Under the pieces are notes generated by a model. The model was not told where the DNA came from and searched no databases. It was given only the letters and a program-made list of their open reading frames with translations. DNA of 64,000 nt from an uncultured Saprospiraceae bacterium (GTDB lineage: Bacteria > Bacteroidota > Bacteroidia > Chitinophagales > Saprospiraceae), in assembly GCA_937139495.1 (NCBI GenBank), contig CAKZQC010000025.1:124001-188000 (forward strand), read 5' to 3'. Position numbers and translations under genes: made by a program. Positions 54,070-62,532 of this stretch are shown piece by piece; position 1 is the first letter of the stretch; each line of letters begins with the position of its first letter.

Positions 54070-55170
54070 TTACAACTCGCAAAATTTCTGCCAAGACTGT
54101 ACGGTGAGTTGTTCTGTTAGGTTTTCGATGTAATAACTACCTGATGCAGGGTCAATAACTCTGCCTAAGTAACTCTCTGTTGTCAATAAGTGTTGCAAAT
54201 TGCGTCCAATTCTTCTCGAAAAATCGTCGGCTTCTTCCCAACCTGTACTAGGGCAAACCATTAGACTGTGTACGCCACCCATGACAGCGGACATCGCTTG
54301 AGTAGTAGCCGTTATCATATTCCAATAAGGGCTCTGCTGCTGCATACTCAAGGTCGTATTGGCGTGTATGTAAGGATAATCTGGCTTCTTGACATTGTAG
54401 GCTTCTAGCATGGCTAACCACAATCGTTTGAATGCTCGAAACTTGGCGATTTCTACAAAATAATGCTCGCTAGTATAAAACTCAAAACGAAACAAATCAA
54501 TGATTTGTACCATCGGCACGTTATTTTGCCTCAAAAAATCAATCCAAATACTAGTTTTGTAGAGTGCATCTGCCAAACTATCGGTTGTATTTTCTTCGAT
54601 AGTGATCGTGATAGGCTGAAAAGAAGCAAATTGGTTGCCTTTGTCAATGTAATTCAACAGTTGATTGTGGAGTAGATTATGTGCCGAACTATTGATATTC
54701 CAACTGCCTCTCCACTTGTTTATATTAGGAAGCTGCAGCAGCTCTTCTAGCACTTGATTGGGTTGGAGGGCGATGCCCTTACCTTCTAAATGTATCGGAA
54801 CGAGTTCCAGCAAAATATCTTTCCAGAGAACGGAGAAGTCAGCTGTAGTTGGTAATACTTCTAGCTCAAAATAGAGTGCTTGCACGCCTTTTTGGAGCGC
54901 TTTTAGAGCTTGTTTGTTGGCAAGTTCGTAATCGTCTCCAACATGTATTTTTTCGGTGATATACCACTCGTTGGCAGTGCTCGTGTCGATCGTGCCTAAC
55001 AAGTGGGTTTGTACATCTTTCTGGCGTACCAATGGACTAACTGTCACGCCTTCTTCCAATTGCCAATCCAAGGAATGGGCAGGTTGTCCTTTGAGATGCT
55101 TCTCAATAGCAGCAATCCACTCTTTCTTATTGATGGGGTTAAATTCGGCTAGTAAGTGCTTGTTTTTCAT
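54070..55170 (-). CDS. mutA: Methylmalonyl-CoA mutase small subunit-like
   Basis: A 366-aa protein similar to the small (non-catalytic) subunit of methylmalonyl-CoA mutase, started at the ATG at 55170 (an upstream ATG at 55215 adds an unlike leader). It has FNPINKKEWIAAIEKHLKGQ and LDWQLEEGVTVSPLV at the start, GSWNINSS in the barrel, and the end GRVIDPASGSYYIENLTEQ. It is much shorter than the usual 600 or more residues: the C-terminal cobalamin-binding-fold half is absent. The large subunit gene mutB is not downstream; the next gene is a VWA protein. It could be an isolated or regulatory copy. Confidence 0.85.
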   Translation of the reverse strand: MKNKHLLAEFNPINKKEWIAAIEKHLKGQPAHSLDWQLEEGVTVSPLVRQKDVQTHLLGTIDTSTANEWYITEKIHVGDDYELANKQALKALQKGVQALYFELEVLPTTADFSVLWKDILLELVPIHLEGKGIALQPNQVLEELLQLPNINKWRGSWNINSSAHNLLHNQLLNYIDKGNQFASFQPITITIEENTTDSLADALYKTSIWIDFLRQNNVPMVQIIDLFRFEFYTSEHYFVEIAKFRAFKRLWLAMLEAYNVKKPDYPYIHANTTLSMQQQSPYWNMITATTQAMSAVMGGVHSLMVCPSTGWEEADDFSRRIGRNLQHLLTTESYLGRVIDPASGSYYIENLTEQLTVQSWQKFCEL

Positions 55171-55527
55171 GATTTTATGCAATTGGTAAACGGAAAAATA
55201 TGTGTAATGGAGCAAGCTATATAGTGTACTTGCAATAAAAGGCTATCAGTAAGTATAACAATAAATAGGTTAGGTACAGCTTGTAAACCTACAAAAATGT
55301 TCCGCAATATAGAATTTTATTTCAGCTTTGATAATAGAGAGACCTACAAAACTATTAGTAGTACTAAGCAATACTATATATAGTATGAACAATTTTGATA
55401 AAAAATAGGTTGTTATTTTTTAGTCCTATTCAAAACGATTAACTTGCTGCAATTAAGAGCAACTTAAAATCTAATAACCTCTATTGCACAAAATAATAAC
55501 AAACATTTCATCAACGATCGCCAATAT
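55171..55527. other. 357-bp divergent intergenic region
   Basis: AT-rich gap between the divergent mutA-like and nucleotidyltransferase genes. It holds a 16-bp perfect palindrome ATACTATATATAGTAT at 55371-55386 and a -7-like element for the minus strand (TAGTTTTG at 55347-55354). No open reading frame or RNA was recognised. Confidence 0.5.
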
Positions 55528-56526
55528 ATGAAAGTTATCATACCCGTAGCAGGGGCTGGCACACGCCTCCGACCACATACCTACACGCAGCCCAAGCCGC
55601 TTATTCCAGTAGGGGGCAAGCCGCTTATTGCTTCTATTATTGACCAATTGCAAGAGGAGGCAGAAATAGAAGAGTACGTATTGGTGATTGGTTATTTGGG
55701 CAACAAGATTAGAGCCTATATCGAGGAGCTATATCCACATCTCAATATCACATTTCTATACCAAGACGAACGCTTGGGATTGGGACACGCTATCTGGGTA
55801 GCGGCAGATTCTTATGCAGATGCTAGCGAAGTATTGATAGTACTAGGCGATACGATTGTGGAAGGTGACCTCAAAAGCCTGCTCCAGCAGCCACACTCTT
55901 GTTTGGGTGTCAAAAAAGTAGATGACCCTAGAGAATTTGGCGTAGCAGAGACCAACGATAACGGATTTATAACTAAAGTGGTCGAAAAACCTCGGATACC
56001 TAAATCCAATTTAGCACTGGTTGGTATTTACAAAATATCCAATGTTCCTGCACTACAAGAGGCACTTAGTTATATTGTAGAAAATAAAATACGAACACTG
56101 GACGAATATCAGTTGACTGATGCGCTCATGTACATGATAGAGCAGGGCGTGAAGTTTACCGCTTTTGAAGTAGATAACTGGTATGATTGCGGCAAGAAAG
56201 ATATTCTACTAGCAACCAATGCCGTACTTCTCAAGCGTAGAGGAAATGCAACTTATACACTGCCCAATTTTGAAAATACGATTATCGTGCAGCCTGTGAG
56301 TATTGGCAAAAAATGCACCATCAAAAATTCGATTATAGGACCCAATGTAACCATTGGCGATAATTCAACGCTAAATTATGCGATTGTCCGAAACTCGATT
56401 ATTGGCAATTATGCTTCGATAGAAGAAGCGGTATTGCACAAGTCGATTATTGGTAGCGATGCGTCTATCAAAGGTCTGAGCCAAAGCCTTAATATTGGCG
56501 ATAATACAGAAATTGATTTTTCCTAA
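55528..56526 (+). CDS. Sugar-phosphate nucleotidyltransferase
   Basis: A 332-aa nucleotidyltransferase that activates a sugar phosphate to a nucleotide sugar. The N-terminal Rossmann-like domain has VAGAGTRLRPHTYTQPKPLI (the GxGxRL signature and catalytic lysine), LGLGHAIW and DNWYDCGK. From about residue 250 it has a left-handed beta-helix of hexapeptide repeats (KKCTIKNSIIGPNVTIGDNS, NSIIGNYASIEEAV). The layout matches glucose-1-phosphate thymidylyltransferase-like and GlmU-type enzymes, so the nucleotide used is not certain. It is followed 21 bases later by the M20 dipeptidase gene on the same strand. Confidence 0.88.
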   Translation: MKVIIPVAGAGTRLRPHTYTQPKPLIPVGGKPLIASIIDQLQEEAEIEEYVLVIGYLGNKIRAYIEELYPHLNITFLYQDERLGLGHAIWVAADSYADASEVLIVLGDTIVEGDLKSLLQQPHSCLGVKKVDDPREFGVAETNDNGFITKVVEKPRIPKSNLALVGIYKISNVPALQEALSYIVENKIRTLDEYQLTDALMYMIEQGVKFTAFEVDNWYDCGKKDILLATNAVLLKRRGNATYTLPNFENTIIVQPVSIGKKCTIKNSIIGPNVTIGDNSTLNYAIVRNSIIGNYASIEEAVLHKSIIGSDASIKGLSQSLNIGDNTEIDFS

Positions 56527-56547
56527 AAAAAAAATGACAACATTATT

Positions 56548-57939
56548 ATGCAAAAAGTAAAATCCTATCAGGACAAAAATAAGGAACGCTACCTAGAGGA
56601 GCTATTTGATTTGCTTCGTATGCCATCTATTAGCGCAGATTCCAAATACAAAAAAGACGTTATCCAAACGGCAGAATTTGTTAAGGATAGCTTGATCAAA
56701 GCAGGAGCTGATAAGGTAGAATTGTGCCAAACAAAGGGCTATCCAATTGTATATGGCGAAAAAATAATAGATCCTAATTTGCCTACCGTTTGTGTCTATG
56801 GTCACTACGATGTACAGCCACCAGACCCATTAGAGTTGTGGGAGTCGGGACCGTTTGAGCCCGTTGTCAAGAAAACGGAATTGCACCCTGATGGAGCTGT
56901 TTTTGCTCGTGGTGCTTGCGATGACAAAGGACAAATGTACATGCACGTCAAAGCATTTGAAAGTATGCTTGCTACTGATAGTTTGCCTTGCAATGTCAAG
57001 TTTATGATAGAAGGAGAGGAAGAGGTCGGTTCGGATAACCTAGAGCCTTTCTTGCGTGAAAATGCAGAAAAACTAGCCTGTGATGTTATTCTTATTTCGG
57101 ATACAGGCATGATTGCCAATGACATACCTTCTATTTGTACAGGATTGCGCGGATTGAGTTACGTAGAGGTAGAGGTGACGGGACCCAATAGAGATTTGCA
57201 CTCTGGATTGTATGGTGGTGGTGTCGCCAACCCCATCAATGTATTGAGCAAGATGATTGCTTCTTTGCATGACGAAAACGGGCATATTACTATCCCTGAA
57301 TTTTATGACAGTGTAGCAGTCGTTTCGGACGAAGAAAGAAAAGCAATGAACGAAGCGCCGTTCTCGCTAGATGAGTACAAAAAACACTTGGATATTGATG
57401 CCGTAGATGGCGAGAAAGGATATACTACGCTAGAGCGTACGTCTATTCGCCCGACATTAGATGTCAATGGTATTTGGGGGGGGTATATAGGAGAAGGAGC
57501 CAAAACGGTTTTGCCTTCTAAGGCTTACGCGAAAATCTCGATGCGTTTGGTGCCGAAGCAATCTTCGGAAGAAATTACAGCACTATTCCAAAAGCACTTT
57601 GAGGCGATTGCTCCTGATACTGTTAAGGTGAAGGTAAGCCCGCATCATGGTGGCGAACCAGTAGTGACGCCTTCGGATGGAATCGAATATCAAGCGGCAG
57701 CAATGGCGTTCAAAGATACGTTCGGCAAAGATCCTATTCCGCAACGTGGTGGCGGTTCTATACCAATTGTAGCTTTGTTTGAGGAGGTACTGAATGTCAA
57801 GACCATCTTGATGGGCTTTGGTTTGGATTCTGATGCCATACACTCGCCAAACGAGCATTATGGTTTGTTCAATTACTACAAAGGTATTGAGACCATTCCT
57901 TATTTCTATAAGCATTATGCTGACTTGAAGGTCAAATAA
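56548..57939 (+). CDS. M20-family dipeptidase
   Basis: A 463-aa zinc peptidase of the M20 family (carnosinase or PepV-like). The metal-binding parts are visible: CVYGHYDVQPPDPLELWESG, RGACDDKGQMYMH, the catalytic EGEEEVGS with adjacent glutamates, ISDTGM and a final HSPNEHYG. The dimerisation lobe (about 180-320) has GPNRDLHSGLYGG. No signal peptide is present, so it is cytoplasmic. It could complete breakdown of peptides imported by the POT transporter. It follows the nucleotidyltransferase by 21 bases and ends at a strong terminator. Confidence 0.93.
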   Translation: MQKVKSYQDKNKERYLEELFDLLRMPSISADSKYKKDVIQTAEFVKDSLIKAGADKVELCQTKGYPIVYGEKIIDPNLPTVCVYGHYDVQPPDPLELWESGPFEPVVKKTELHPDGAVFARGACDDKGQMYMHVKAFESMLATDSLPCNVKFMIEGEEEVGSDNLEPFLRENAEKLACDVILISDTGMIANDIPSICTGLRGLSYVEVEVTGPNRDLHSGLYGGGVANPINVLSKMIASLHDENGHITIPEFYDSVAVVSDEERKAMNEAPFSLDEYKKHLDIDAVDGEKGYTTLERTSIRPTLDVNGIWGGYIGEGAKTVLPSKAYAKISMRLVPKQSSEEITALFQKHFEAIAPDTVKVKVSPHHGGEPVVTPSDGIEYQAAAMAFKDTFGKDPIPQRGGGSIPIVALFEEVLNVKTILMGFGLDSDAIHSPNEHYGLFNYYKGIETIPYFYKHYADLKVK

Positions 57940-57976
57940 TAAGTAGTCAACAAATAGTTGTACCATAACAAAAATG

Positions 57977-58011
57977 AAGTCCTAAACACACACCGTGTTT
58001 AGGACTTTTTT
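57977..58011 (+). terminator. Terminator after the dipeptidase gene
   Basis: Perfect 13-bp arms AAGTCCTAAACAC and GTGTTTAGGACTT around a 5-base loop, then TTTTTT. Confidence 0.9.
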
Positions 58012-58116
58012 ATGGTTATAATAGTCAGAACGACTATTGGAATCTAAAATTCAACAGCAAAACATTCTAAACCCACCATTGGAATCTAGCAGTCTGACAG
58101 CAAAGCGGTCTAAAAA

Positions 58117-58383
58117 CTAAGGCTGTACTTGTTTGTCTCGTTGATAGCGAGATCTTGCTTTCTGGCGTTCTTCTCGTTCTTTTTGGAGAAGTGGCTTGCG
58201 AGGTATCGAAATCGTCCGTACTTGTTGTTTGACGGTATCCTGTGGATAATCAATACTATCAATGATACTAGTGTCCGAAGGCGGAGTTAGTTGCATAGTA
58301 TTGATCGAGTCTTGCATCGCACCATGTGTACACAAAATAGTGAGTGTTGCACCTGCTGTAAACAAAAATATACTCTTTTTCAT
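58117..58383 (-). CDS. Small exported protein of unknown function
   Basis: An 88-aa protein with a signal peptide (MKKSIFLFTAGATLTILCTH, ending near GAMQD). The mature part is Ser/Asp/Pro rich (PPSDTSIIDSIDYPQDTVKQ) with a basic C-terminus (PLLQKEREERQKARSRYQRD). No family recognised. The basic tail suggests binding to polyanions or to the cell surface. It lies in its own unit between the dipeptidase terminator and the long gap that follows; a short related repeat region lies immediately downstream of it at about 58025-58115. Confidence 0.6.
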   Translation of the reverse strand: MKKSIFLFTAGATLTILCTHGAMQDSINTMQLTPPSDTSIIDSIDYPQDTVKQQVRTISIPRKPLLQKEREERQKARSRYQRDKQVQP

Positions 58384-58540
58384 GTTGTTGGTTGACTAGT
58401 TATATGATGAATCACTTTTAGTAAGTTACTCCACAAAAGTCAATTAATATGCCAACTCAATTTTACTTTTCAACTCGCTAGGGTCCCTTAGAATAGGGCA
58501 TTTTAATTAAGACGTAAGCCTCTAAGTAAAGTCACAAAAA

Positions 58541-58568
58541 AAGCTATTTTCTGTTAAGAAAATAGCTT
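58541..58568 (-). terminator. Terminator-like hairpin, second
   Basis: Perfect 12-bp arms AAGCTATTTTCT and AGAAAATAGCTT around GTTA; an A-run on the left gives a T-tract on the minus strand. Confidence 0.65.
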
Positions 58569-58635
58569 AATTACTAATTATACAAACCTTCGACTTAATT
58601 ATTCCTAGCAAAATAAATAAATGTTATTAGCTGTT

Positions 58636-58804
58636 AAAAAAGAGAAAACCCACATCGAGATGTAAGTTTATCTCTATTTCAGACAGACAGATAAGACAAT
58701 TTAAATTATTCGTGAGAATTTTTTGGGGGTATTTTAGCTATGAAATTTTGGTTTTAATTGTTGATATCGTGATTTAGGACGATAAACAACTTGTTCTTAT
58801 TGGT
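58636..58804 (-). ncRNA. Candidate small noncoding RNA
   Basis: Predicted transcript of about 168 bases on the minus strand. It would start near 58804, just after the promoter at 58811-58841, and end in a hairpin (AGAGATAAAC pairing with GTTTTCTCT around a nested ACATC/GATGT stem) followed by a T-run at 58641-58636. Near its 5' end a stem pairs TTGTT and TATCGT with ACGATA and AACAA (plus-strand span 58758-58789). No usable start codon with a sensible frame is present. Its family is not recognised; this is inference from promoter, fold and terminator. Confidence 0.4.
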
Positions 58805-58810
58805 ATGCCA

Positions 58811-58841
58811 CAAATATAAAGCAGTTTGGGATACTAAACAA
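58811..58841 (-). promoter_or_regulatory. Promoter of the candidate small RNA
   Basis: On the minus strand TTG (58841-58839), 20 bases, then TATATTTG (58818-58811) match TTG-N20-TAnnTTTG exactly, although no protein gene follows. Confidence 0.5.
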
Positions 58842-59077
58842 GCTTTTTGTATCTTTTTTGATTATTTATTTTTATTTGTAATTATTTTGCGTTTGGTTGA
58901 GGTGTGAGTAAATACTAGAAGTAAGGAGGTTTCTATATATTTTTGGTCGTAATAAGGACGATTACAAAATCATTGTTATCTTAGTGCATTGCAAAACAAA
59001 AAGACACTTTTGAGAGTATAGTAGGCGACATTTGTTCAATTATACTTCATCATATACCTCCAAAAACAAGAATAACT

Positions 59078-60334
59078 ATGGCAGAAATAGTAAGAATGCC
59101 CGCTCTGAGCGATACCATGGAAGAAGGAACATTGGTAGCTTGGCACAAAAAAGTAGGCGATTCGGTAGAGTCTGGCGAATTGCTAGCAGAAATCGAAACC
59201 GATAAAGCAGTAATGGAATTTCAATCTTTCTACGATGGAGAATTATTGTATGTCGGTCTTGAAGAAGGTGCTTCCATCGCTGTAGATGCAATTATTGCAA
59301 TCATTGGCGAACCAGGTGAAGACTACAAAAGCTTGCTCGAAGGAGGTGATAGTGCTGACAAATCGAGTGAAAAAGAGTCTGAAAAATCTGAGGAAGTAAA
59401 AGAGGACGCAGAAGAAAAGGCACCAACCAAAGAACAAAAAGAAGACGCTACCGAAGGTGGTCGATTCAAGGCTTCTCCATTGGCGAAAGCGATGGCAAAA
59501 GAAGAAGGGGTCGAATTGTCGCAAGTGAAGGGTTCGGGTGACGATGGTAGAATCGTGAAGCGTGATATTGAGGATTTCCTCAAAAACGGTAGCTCCAAAT
59601 CTACTGCTGCTCCAAAGCAGGCAGCTCCAATCAAAGTAGCCGAACCAACAGGCGACTACGAAGATGTACCATTGAGCCAGATGCGCAAAGTGATTGCCAA
59701 ACGATTGGGCGAAAGCAAATTTGCAGCACCACATTTCTACCTCACTATGGAGATTTGTATGGACAAGATGATGGAGTTGCGTGGTGAGGTCAAATCGCTA
59801 ACGGATACCAAAATATCATACAACGATTTTATTGTGAAGGCGGTAGCCAAATCACTCACCGAACACCCTGCTATCAATGCTTCTTGGTTGGGCGATCGTA
59901 TTCGCTACTATAAGTATGTCAATATTGGTATAGCCGTAGCCGTAGAAGAAGGATTGGTTGTGCCAGTAGTGAACAATGCCGACACCAAAGCACTTTCGCA
60001 AATAGCAACTGAAATAAGAGAATTGGCAGGAAAAGCCAAAGATAGAAAATTATCTCCTGATCAGATGACAGGCAATACTTTTACTATTTCTAATTTAGGA
60101 ATGTTTGGTATTGACGAATTTACGGCAATTATCAATCCACCAGATGCCTGTATTTTGGCAGTAGGGCGTATTGCGCCACGTTTGGTCATGGGTAGCGATG
60201 GCAATGTCAAAGAATCTAACTTCATGAAAGTAACTCTTTCTTGTGATCACCGTGTAGTAGATGGTGCTAAAGGAGCGATGTTCTTACAGACATTACAACG
60301 TACTATCGAAGAGCCAATGCGATTGATTATATAA
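59078..60334 (+). CDS. pdhC: Pyruvate dehydrogenase E2 (dihydrolipoamide acetyltransferase)
   Basis: E2 core of a pyruvate-type dehydrogenase complex: accepts acetyl groups on lipoyl-lysine and passes them to CoA. The 418-aa protein has one lipoyl domain with K43 in IETDKAVMEFQ, an acidic/Lys-rich linker (KSSEKESEKSEEVKEDAEEK), a subunit-binding domain (about 130-165, ASPLAKAMAKEEGV), and the catalytic domain ending SCDHRVVDGAKGAMFL (H391, D395). The lipoyl motif and linker differ from the E2 at 6145, so the two complexes are distinct. No E1 or E3 gene is next to it. It ends at a bidirectional terminator. Confidence 0.92.
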   Translation: MAEIVRMPALSDTMEEGTLVAWHKKVGDSVESGELLAEIETDKAVMEFQSFYDGELLYVGLEEGASIAVDAIIAIIGEPGEDYKSLLEGGDSADKSSEKESEKSEEVKEDAEEKAPTKEQKEDATEGGRFKASPLAKAMAKEEGVELSQVKGSGDDGRIVKRDIEDFLKNGSSKSTAAPKQAAPIKVAEPTGDYEDVPLSQMRKVIAKRLGESKFAAPHFYLTMEICMDKMMELRGEVKSLTDTKISYNDFIVKAVAKSLTEHPAINASWLGDRIRYYKYVNIGIAVAVEEGLVVPVVNNADTKALSQIATEIRELAGKAKDRKLSPDQMTGNTFTISNLGMFGIDEFTAIINPPDACILAVGRIAPRLVMGSDGNVKESNFMKVTLSCDHRVVDGAKGAMFLQTLQRTIEEPMRLII

Positions 60335-60367
60335 GTTATTGGGAAAGGTACATGTACCTGATAATCA

Positions 60368-60409
60368 AAAAAAAGGACAAATACTTTAAGTAGTATTTGT
60401 CCTTTTTTT
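60368..60409. terminator. Bidirectional terminator between pdhC and the HIT gene
   Basis: AAAAAAAGGACAAATACT pairs with AGTATTTGTCCTTTTTTT around a 6-base loop; T-runs exist on both strands. It lies between convergent genes ending at 60334 and 60428. Confidence 0.9.
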
Positions 60410-60427
60410 ATTGTTGGGTGGCATCAG

Positions 60428-60820
60428 CTACTCAAAAGCAGCAGCTATTTTGTTTGCAATTTGCTTCAACTCTTCTGGTGTCATCTGTTTGCGTTGTCCG
60501 AAGTCAATGAACTGCATATTGATAAGTGGCACCAAATGAATGTGTGCATGCGGCACTTCCAGTCCCAATACCGTTTGCCCTATACGCTCGCAAGGCATCA
60601 CTTTTTCGATCGCTTTGGCTACCCGTTTGGAGAACGCATGCAAGCCTAAAAAAAGCGTGTCGTCTAAATCAAAAATATAGTCCACTTCCTTTTTTGGAAT
60701 GACCAAAGTATGTCCTTTTTGTATAGGAGAAATATCTAAGAACGCCAAGAAATCATCGCTTTCGGCTATTTTATGGCAAGGGATTTCTCCCTTCACAATT
60801 TGTGTGAAAATGCTAGGCAT
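60428..60820 (-). CDS. HIT-family nucleotide hydrolase
   Basis: A 130-aa HIT-domain protein (HinT-like) that hydrolyses nucleotide phosphoramidates or related nucleotidyl compounds. The histidine triad appears as VPHAHIHLVPL (HxHxH), with IVKGEIPCHKIAESDDFLAF and the GHTLVIPKKEVDYIFDLDDT segment in place. Length and motif order are standard. It is followed on the minus strand by nothing but the terminator; upstream lies greA, whose stop is 36 bases away, so the two may share a transcript. Confidence 0.94.
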   Translation of the reverse strand: MPSIFTQIVKGEIPCHKIAESDDFLAFLDISPIQKGHTLVIPKKEVDYIFDLDDTLFLGLHAFSKRVAKAIEKVMPCERIGQTVLGLEVPHAHIHLVPLINMQFIDFGQRKQMTPEELKQIANKIAAAFE

Positions 60821-60856
60821 GCTTTTTTTTTTGATGAACGAAAAATAGCTTATAGG

Positions 60857-61339
60857 TTATAATTTGATAGAAATATTAAGTATTTCAAACTCTACAACAC
60901 CATTAGGTGTTTGAATGTGTGCAATTTCTCCTATTTTTTTGCCCAATAGACCTTGTCCAATAGGAGAATCTACGGATATTTTTTTGGCTCTCAAATCTGC
61001 TTCAGATTGTGATACTAGGGTATAGACAAACTCTTTACCTGTGTTGACTTGCTTGACCTGTACGGTAGATAGTACAACCACTTTAGAAGTGTCTAAGTCT
61101 TCCTCTTTAATCACACGCGTATTCGCTACTACAGCTTCTAGTTGTGATATTTTGAGTTCTAGGAGACCCTGAGCCTCTTTAGCGGCATCATATTCAGCAT
61201 TTTCCGAAAGGTCACCTTTTTCTCTAGCTTCACCGATAGCGGCAGCAGCTTCTTGTCTGCCTGTAGTTTTTAGTTCGTCTAGTTCTCCTTTTAGCTTCTT
61301 GAACCCTTCTTGGGTCATGTATGAAATCTTGTTACTCAT
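60857..61339 (-). CDS. greA: Transcription elongation factor GreA
   Basis: Restarts backtracked RNA polymerase by stimulating transcript cleavage through the secondary channel. The 160-aa length is typical. The N-terminal coiled coil (about 8-75) carries ARE-KGDLSENAEYDAAKEAQG, with the acidic tip residues in DLSENAEYD, and the C-terminal FKBP-like domain (about 85-155) has SPIGQGLLGKKIGEI. All hallmarks are present. It is first of a short greA-HIT pair on the minus strand. Confidence 0.96.
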   Translation of the reverse strand: MSNKISYMTQEGFKKLKGELDELKTTGRQEAAAAIGEAREKGDLSENAEYDAAKEAQGLLELKISQLEAVVANTRVIKEEDLDTSKVVVLSTVQVKQVNTGKEFVYTLVSQSEADLRAKKISVDSPIGQGLLGKKIGEIAHIQTPNGVVEFEILNISIKL

Positions 61340-61472
61340 AGTTTTTGTTCGATTATAATATAATAGTAATAACTCGACTGTATGAACATTGTCGAGTGCC
61401 TATTTTCAACGTTTTGTTATGGATGGAATTTTTTTGGAGTTACCAAAATGTCCTTGCTGCTAAGAAACAATA

Positions 61473-61514
61473 AAAGAACGTTCCTCCCATTAATTTATGA
61501 GAAGAACGTTCTTT
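61473..61514 (-). terminator. Hairpin after the DUF2461 gene
   Basis: Arms AAAGAACGTTC and GAACGTTCTTT (11 bp, perfect) around a 20-base loop; each arm contains the palindrome GAACGTTC. The T-run on the minus strand is short. Confidence 0.6.
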
Positions 61515-61564
61515 GGTTGTGTTATACTACAAATCTACTCAATTTGTTTCAATAATGCCAATAT

Positions 61565-62254
61565 TTATGCTTTTTTGTCGTGTTGGAGGGCAGTTTTTAA
61601 TAGTTGATTAAATTGAATACCGGCTTTGTAATGCTGCAAAACAAACGCCATGAAATCAGGTTGAGTGATGAGTGATTCGTCTTCGTAGGTTGCCATGAAA
61701 TAAAGTTGTTTATTCGCAATCAGAGGTTGTTGAGCTGCAGCGGATTGTAGTGACTTTGGGAGTCGTTTATTCTTTTCGCCCTGTACCCCTTCAGGGTAAA
61801 CGGTCTTAAATAGCGGGTTGTTTATTACTTGTTGTAGTTCGTTGGGGTGAGTGGCTAGATATTGACGAATCGCCAACAAATTATTTTTTTCGATGGCATA
61901 ACTGCCACCACCTAGCCAAATTTCGCCTACACCCAACTGTAGATACAATCCTGTTGCTTCTCTATCTTTTTTGCCCTGTGGAGCAATGACTGCCGAGACG
62001 TGCATTTTGTAGGGCGTTTTGTCCTTGGCGAATCGAATATCTCGATTGATACGAAACTTAGCATCTTTGGGGGAGATGTCTAGCGTGGGCAGATATTCCT
62101 GCTTGACATTGGCAATCAAATCCTCCAAAAACTTATCAAAAGGCTTTTTGACGGCTCGTTCATATTGTTTCTTGTTGGCATGAAACCAGTCTTTGTTGTT
62201 GTTGGGGGCTAGTCCTTTGAAAAAATCATTGAACTCTTCGGTAAAATATATCAT
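61565..62254 (-). CDS. DUF2461-family protein
   Basis: A 229-aa protein of the DUF2461 (TIGR02453) family: YFTEEFNDFFKGLAPNNNKD at the start, WFHANKKQYERAVKKPFDKF, then FRINRDIRFAKDKTPYKMHV and LYLQLGVGEIWLGGGSY. Members are widespread in bacteria and fungi, and no activity has been firmly established. The strongly conserved KxxYxxxxKKPF and RDIRFxKDKTPYK segments are intact. No signal peptide. It stands alone in this window. Confidence 0.92.
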   Translation of the reverse strand: MIYFTEEFNDFFKGLAPNNNKDWFHANKKQYERAVKKPFDKFLEDLIANVKQEYLPTLDISPKDAKFRINRDIRFAKDKTPYKMHVSAVIAPQGKKDREATGLYLQLGVGEIWLGGGSYAIEKNNLLAIRQYLATHPNELQQVINNPLFKTVYPEGVQGEKNKRLPKSLQSAAAQQPLIANKQLYFMATYEDESLITQPDFMAFVLQHYKAGIQFNQLLKTALQHDKKA

Positions 62255-62416
62255 AAGGTAGCAATTAGTATAAGTTTAGACACGCTCTTAAAGTAGGTCT
62301 AAGTTGATTATGTTCAAACAATTTATTATCATTAATGTTAAGTGGGCAGGATTAGATAAAAACATTTTTTTTTGAATAAAAATGATGTAGGTACATTTAA
62401 TGTTTGAGTTTTTATT

Positions 62417-62445
62417 TATATTTGCACTACAGTAATATACATTTG
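62417..62445 (+). promoter_or_regulatory. Two overlapping -7 elements before the YceI gene
   Basis: TATATTTG (62417-62424) and TACATTTG (62438-62445) both fit TAnnTTTG and are each followed by CACTA, giving a direct repeat TTTGCACTA. No clear -33 TTG sits at the standard distance from either. Confidence 0.4.
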
Positions 62446-62532
62446 CACTAAAATTAGGTAGCTATAGCTCCATAGAGCAACAAAAATTGCCTAATAACAT
62501 TCAATTTAACCATAATAAAATAAAAAAACGAA

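Larger units (their letters stand above)
58384..59077. other. 694-bp gap, no protein gene; candidate small RNA region
   Basis: AT-rich gap before pdhC. No open reading frame of protein character was found. On the minus strand it holds a perfect Bacteroidota-type promoter (58811-58841), a 5' hairpin (58758-58789) and two terminator-like hairpins (58636-58675 and 58541-58568). On the plus strand the leader of pdhC must begin here; a TATTTTTG -7 element is at about 58937-58945. Confidence 0.55.

Noticed and set aside
58636..58804. Assigning the candidate small RNA to 6S RNA or another known family
   Set aside because: The fold is two separate hairpins rather than a long rod with a central bubble, and no diagnostic sequence was recognised.
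58920..58930. AAGGAGG-like sequence as a ribosome-binding site
   Set aside because: No start codon lies at a suitable distance, and genes here generally lack strong Shine-Dalgarno sites.
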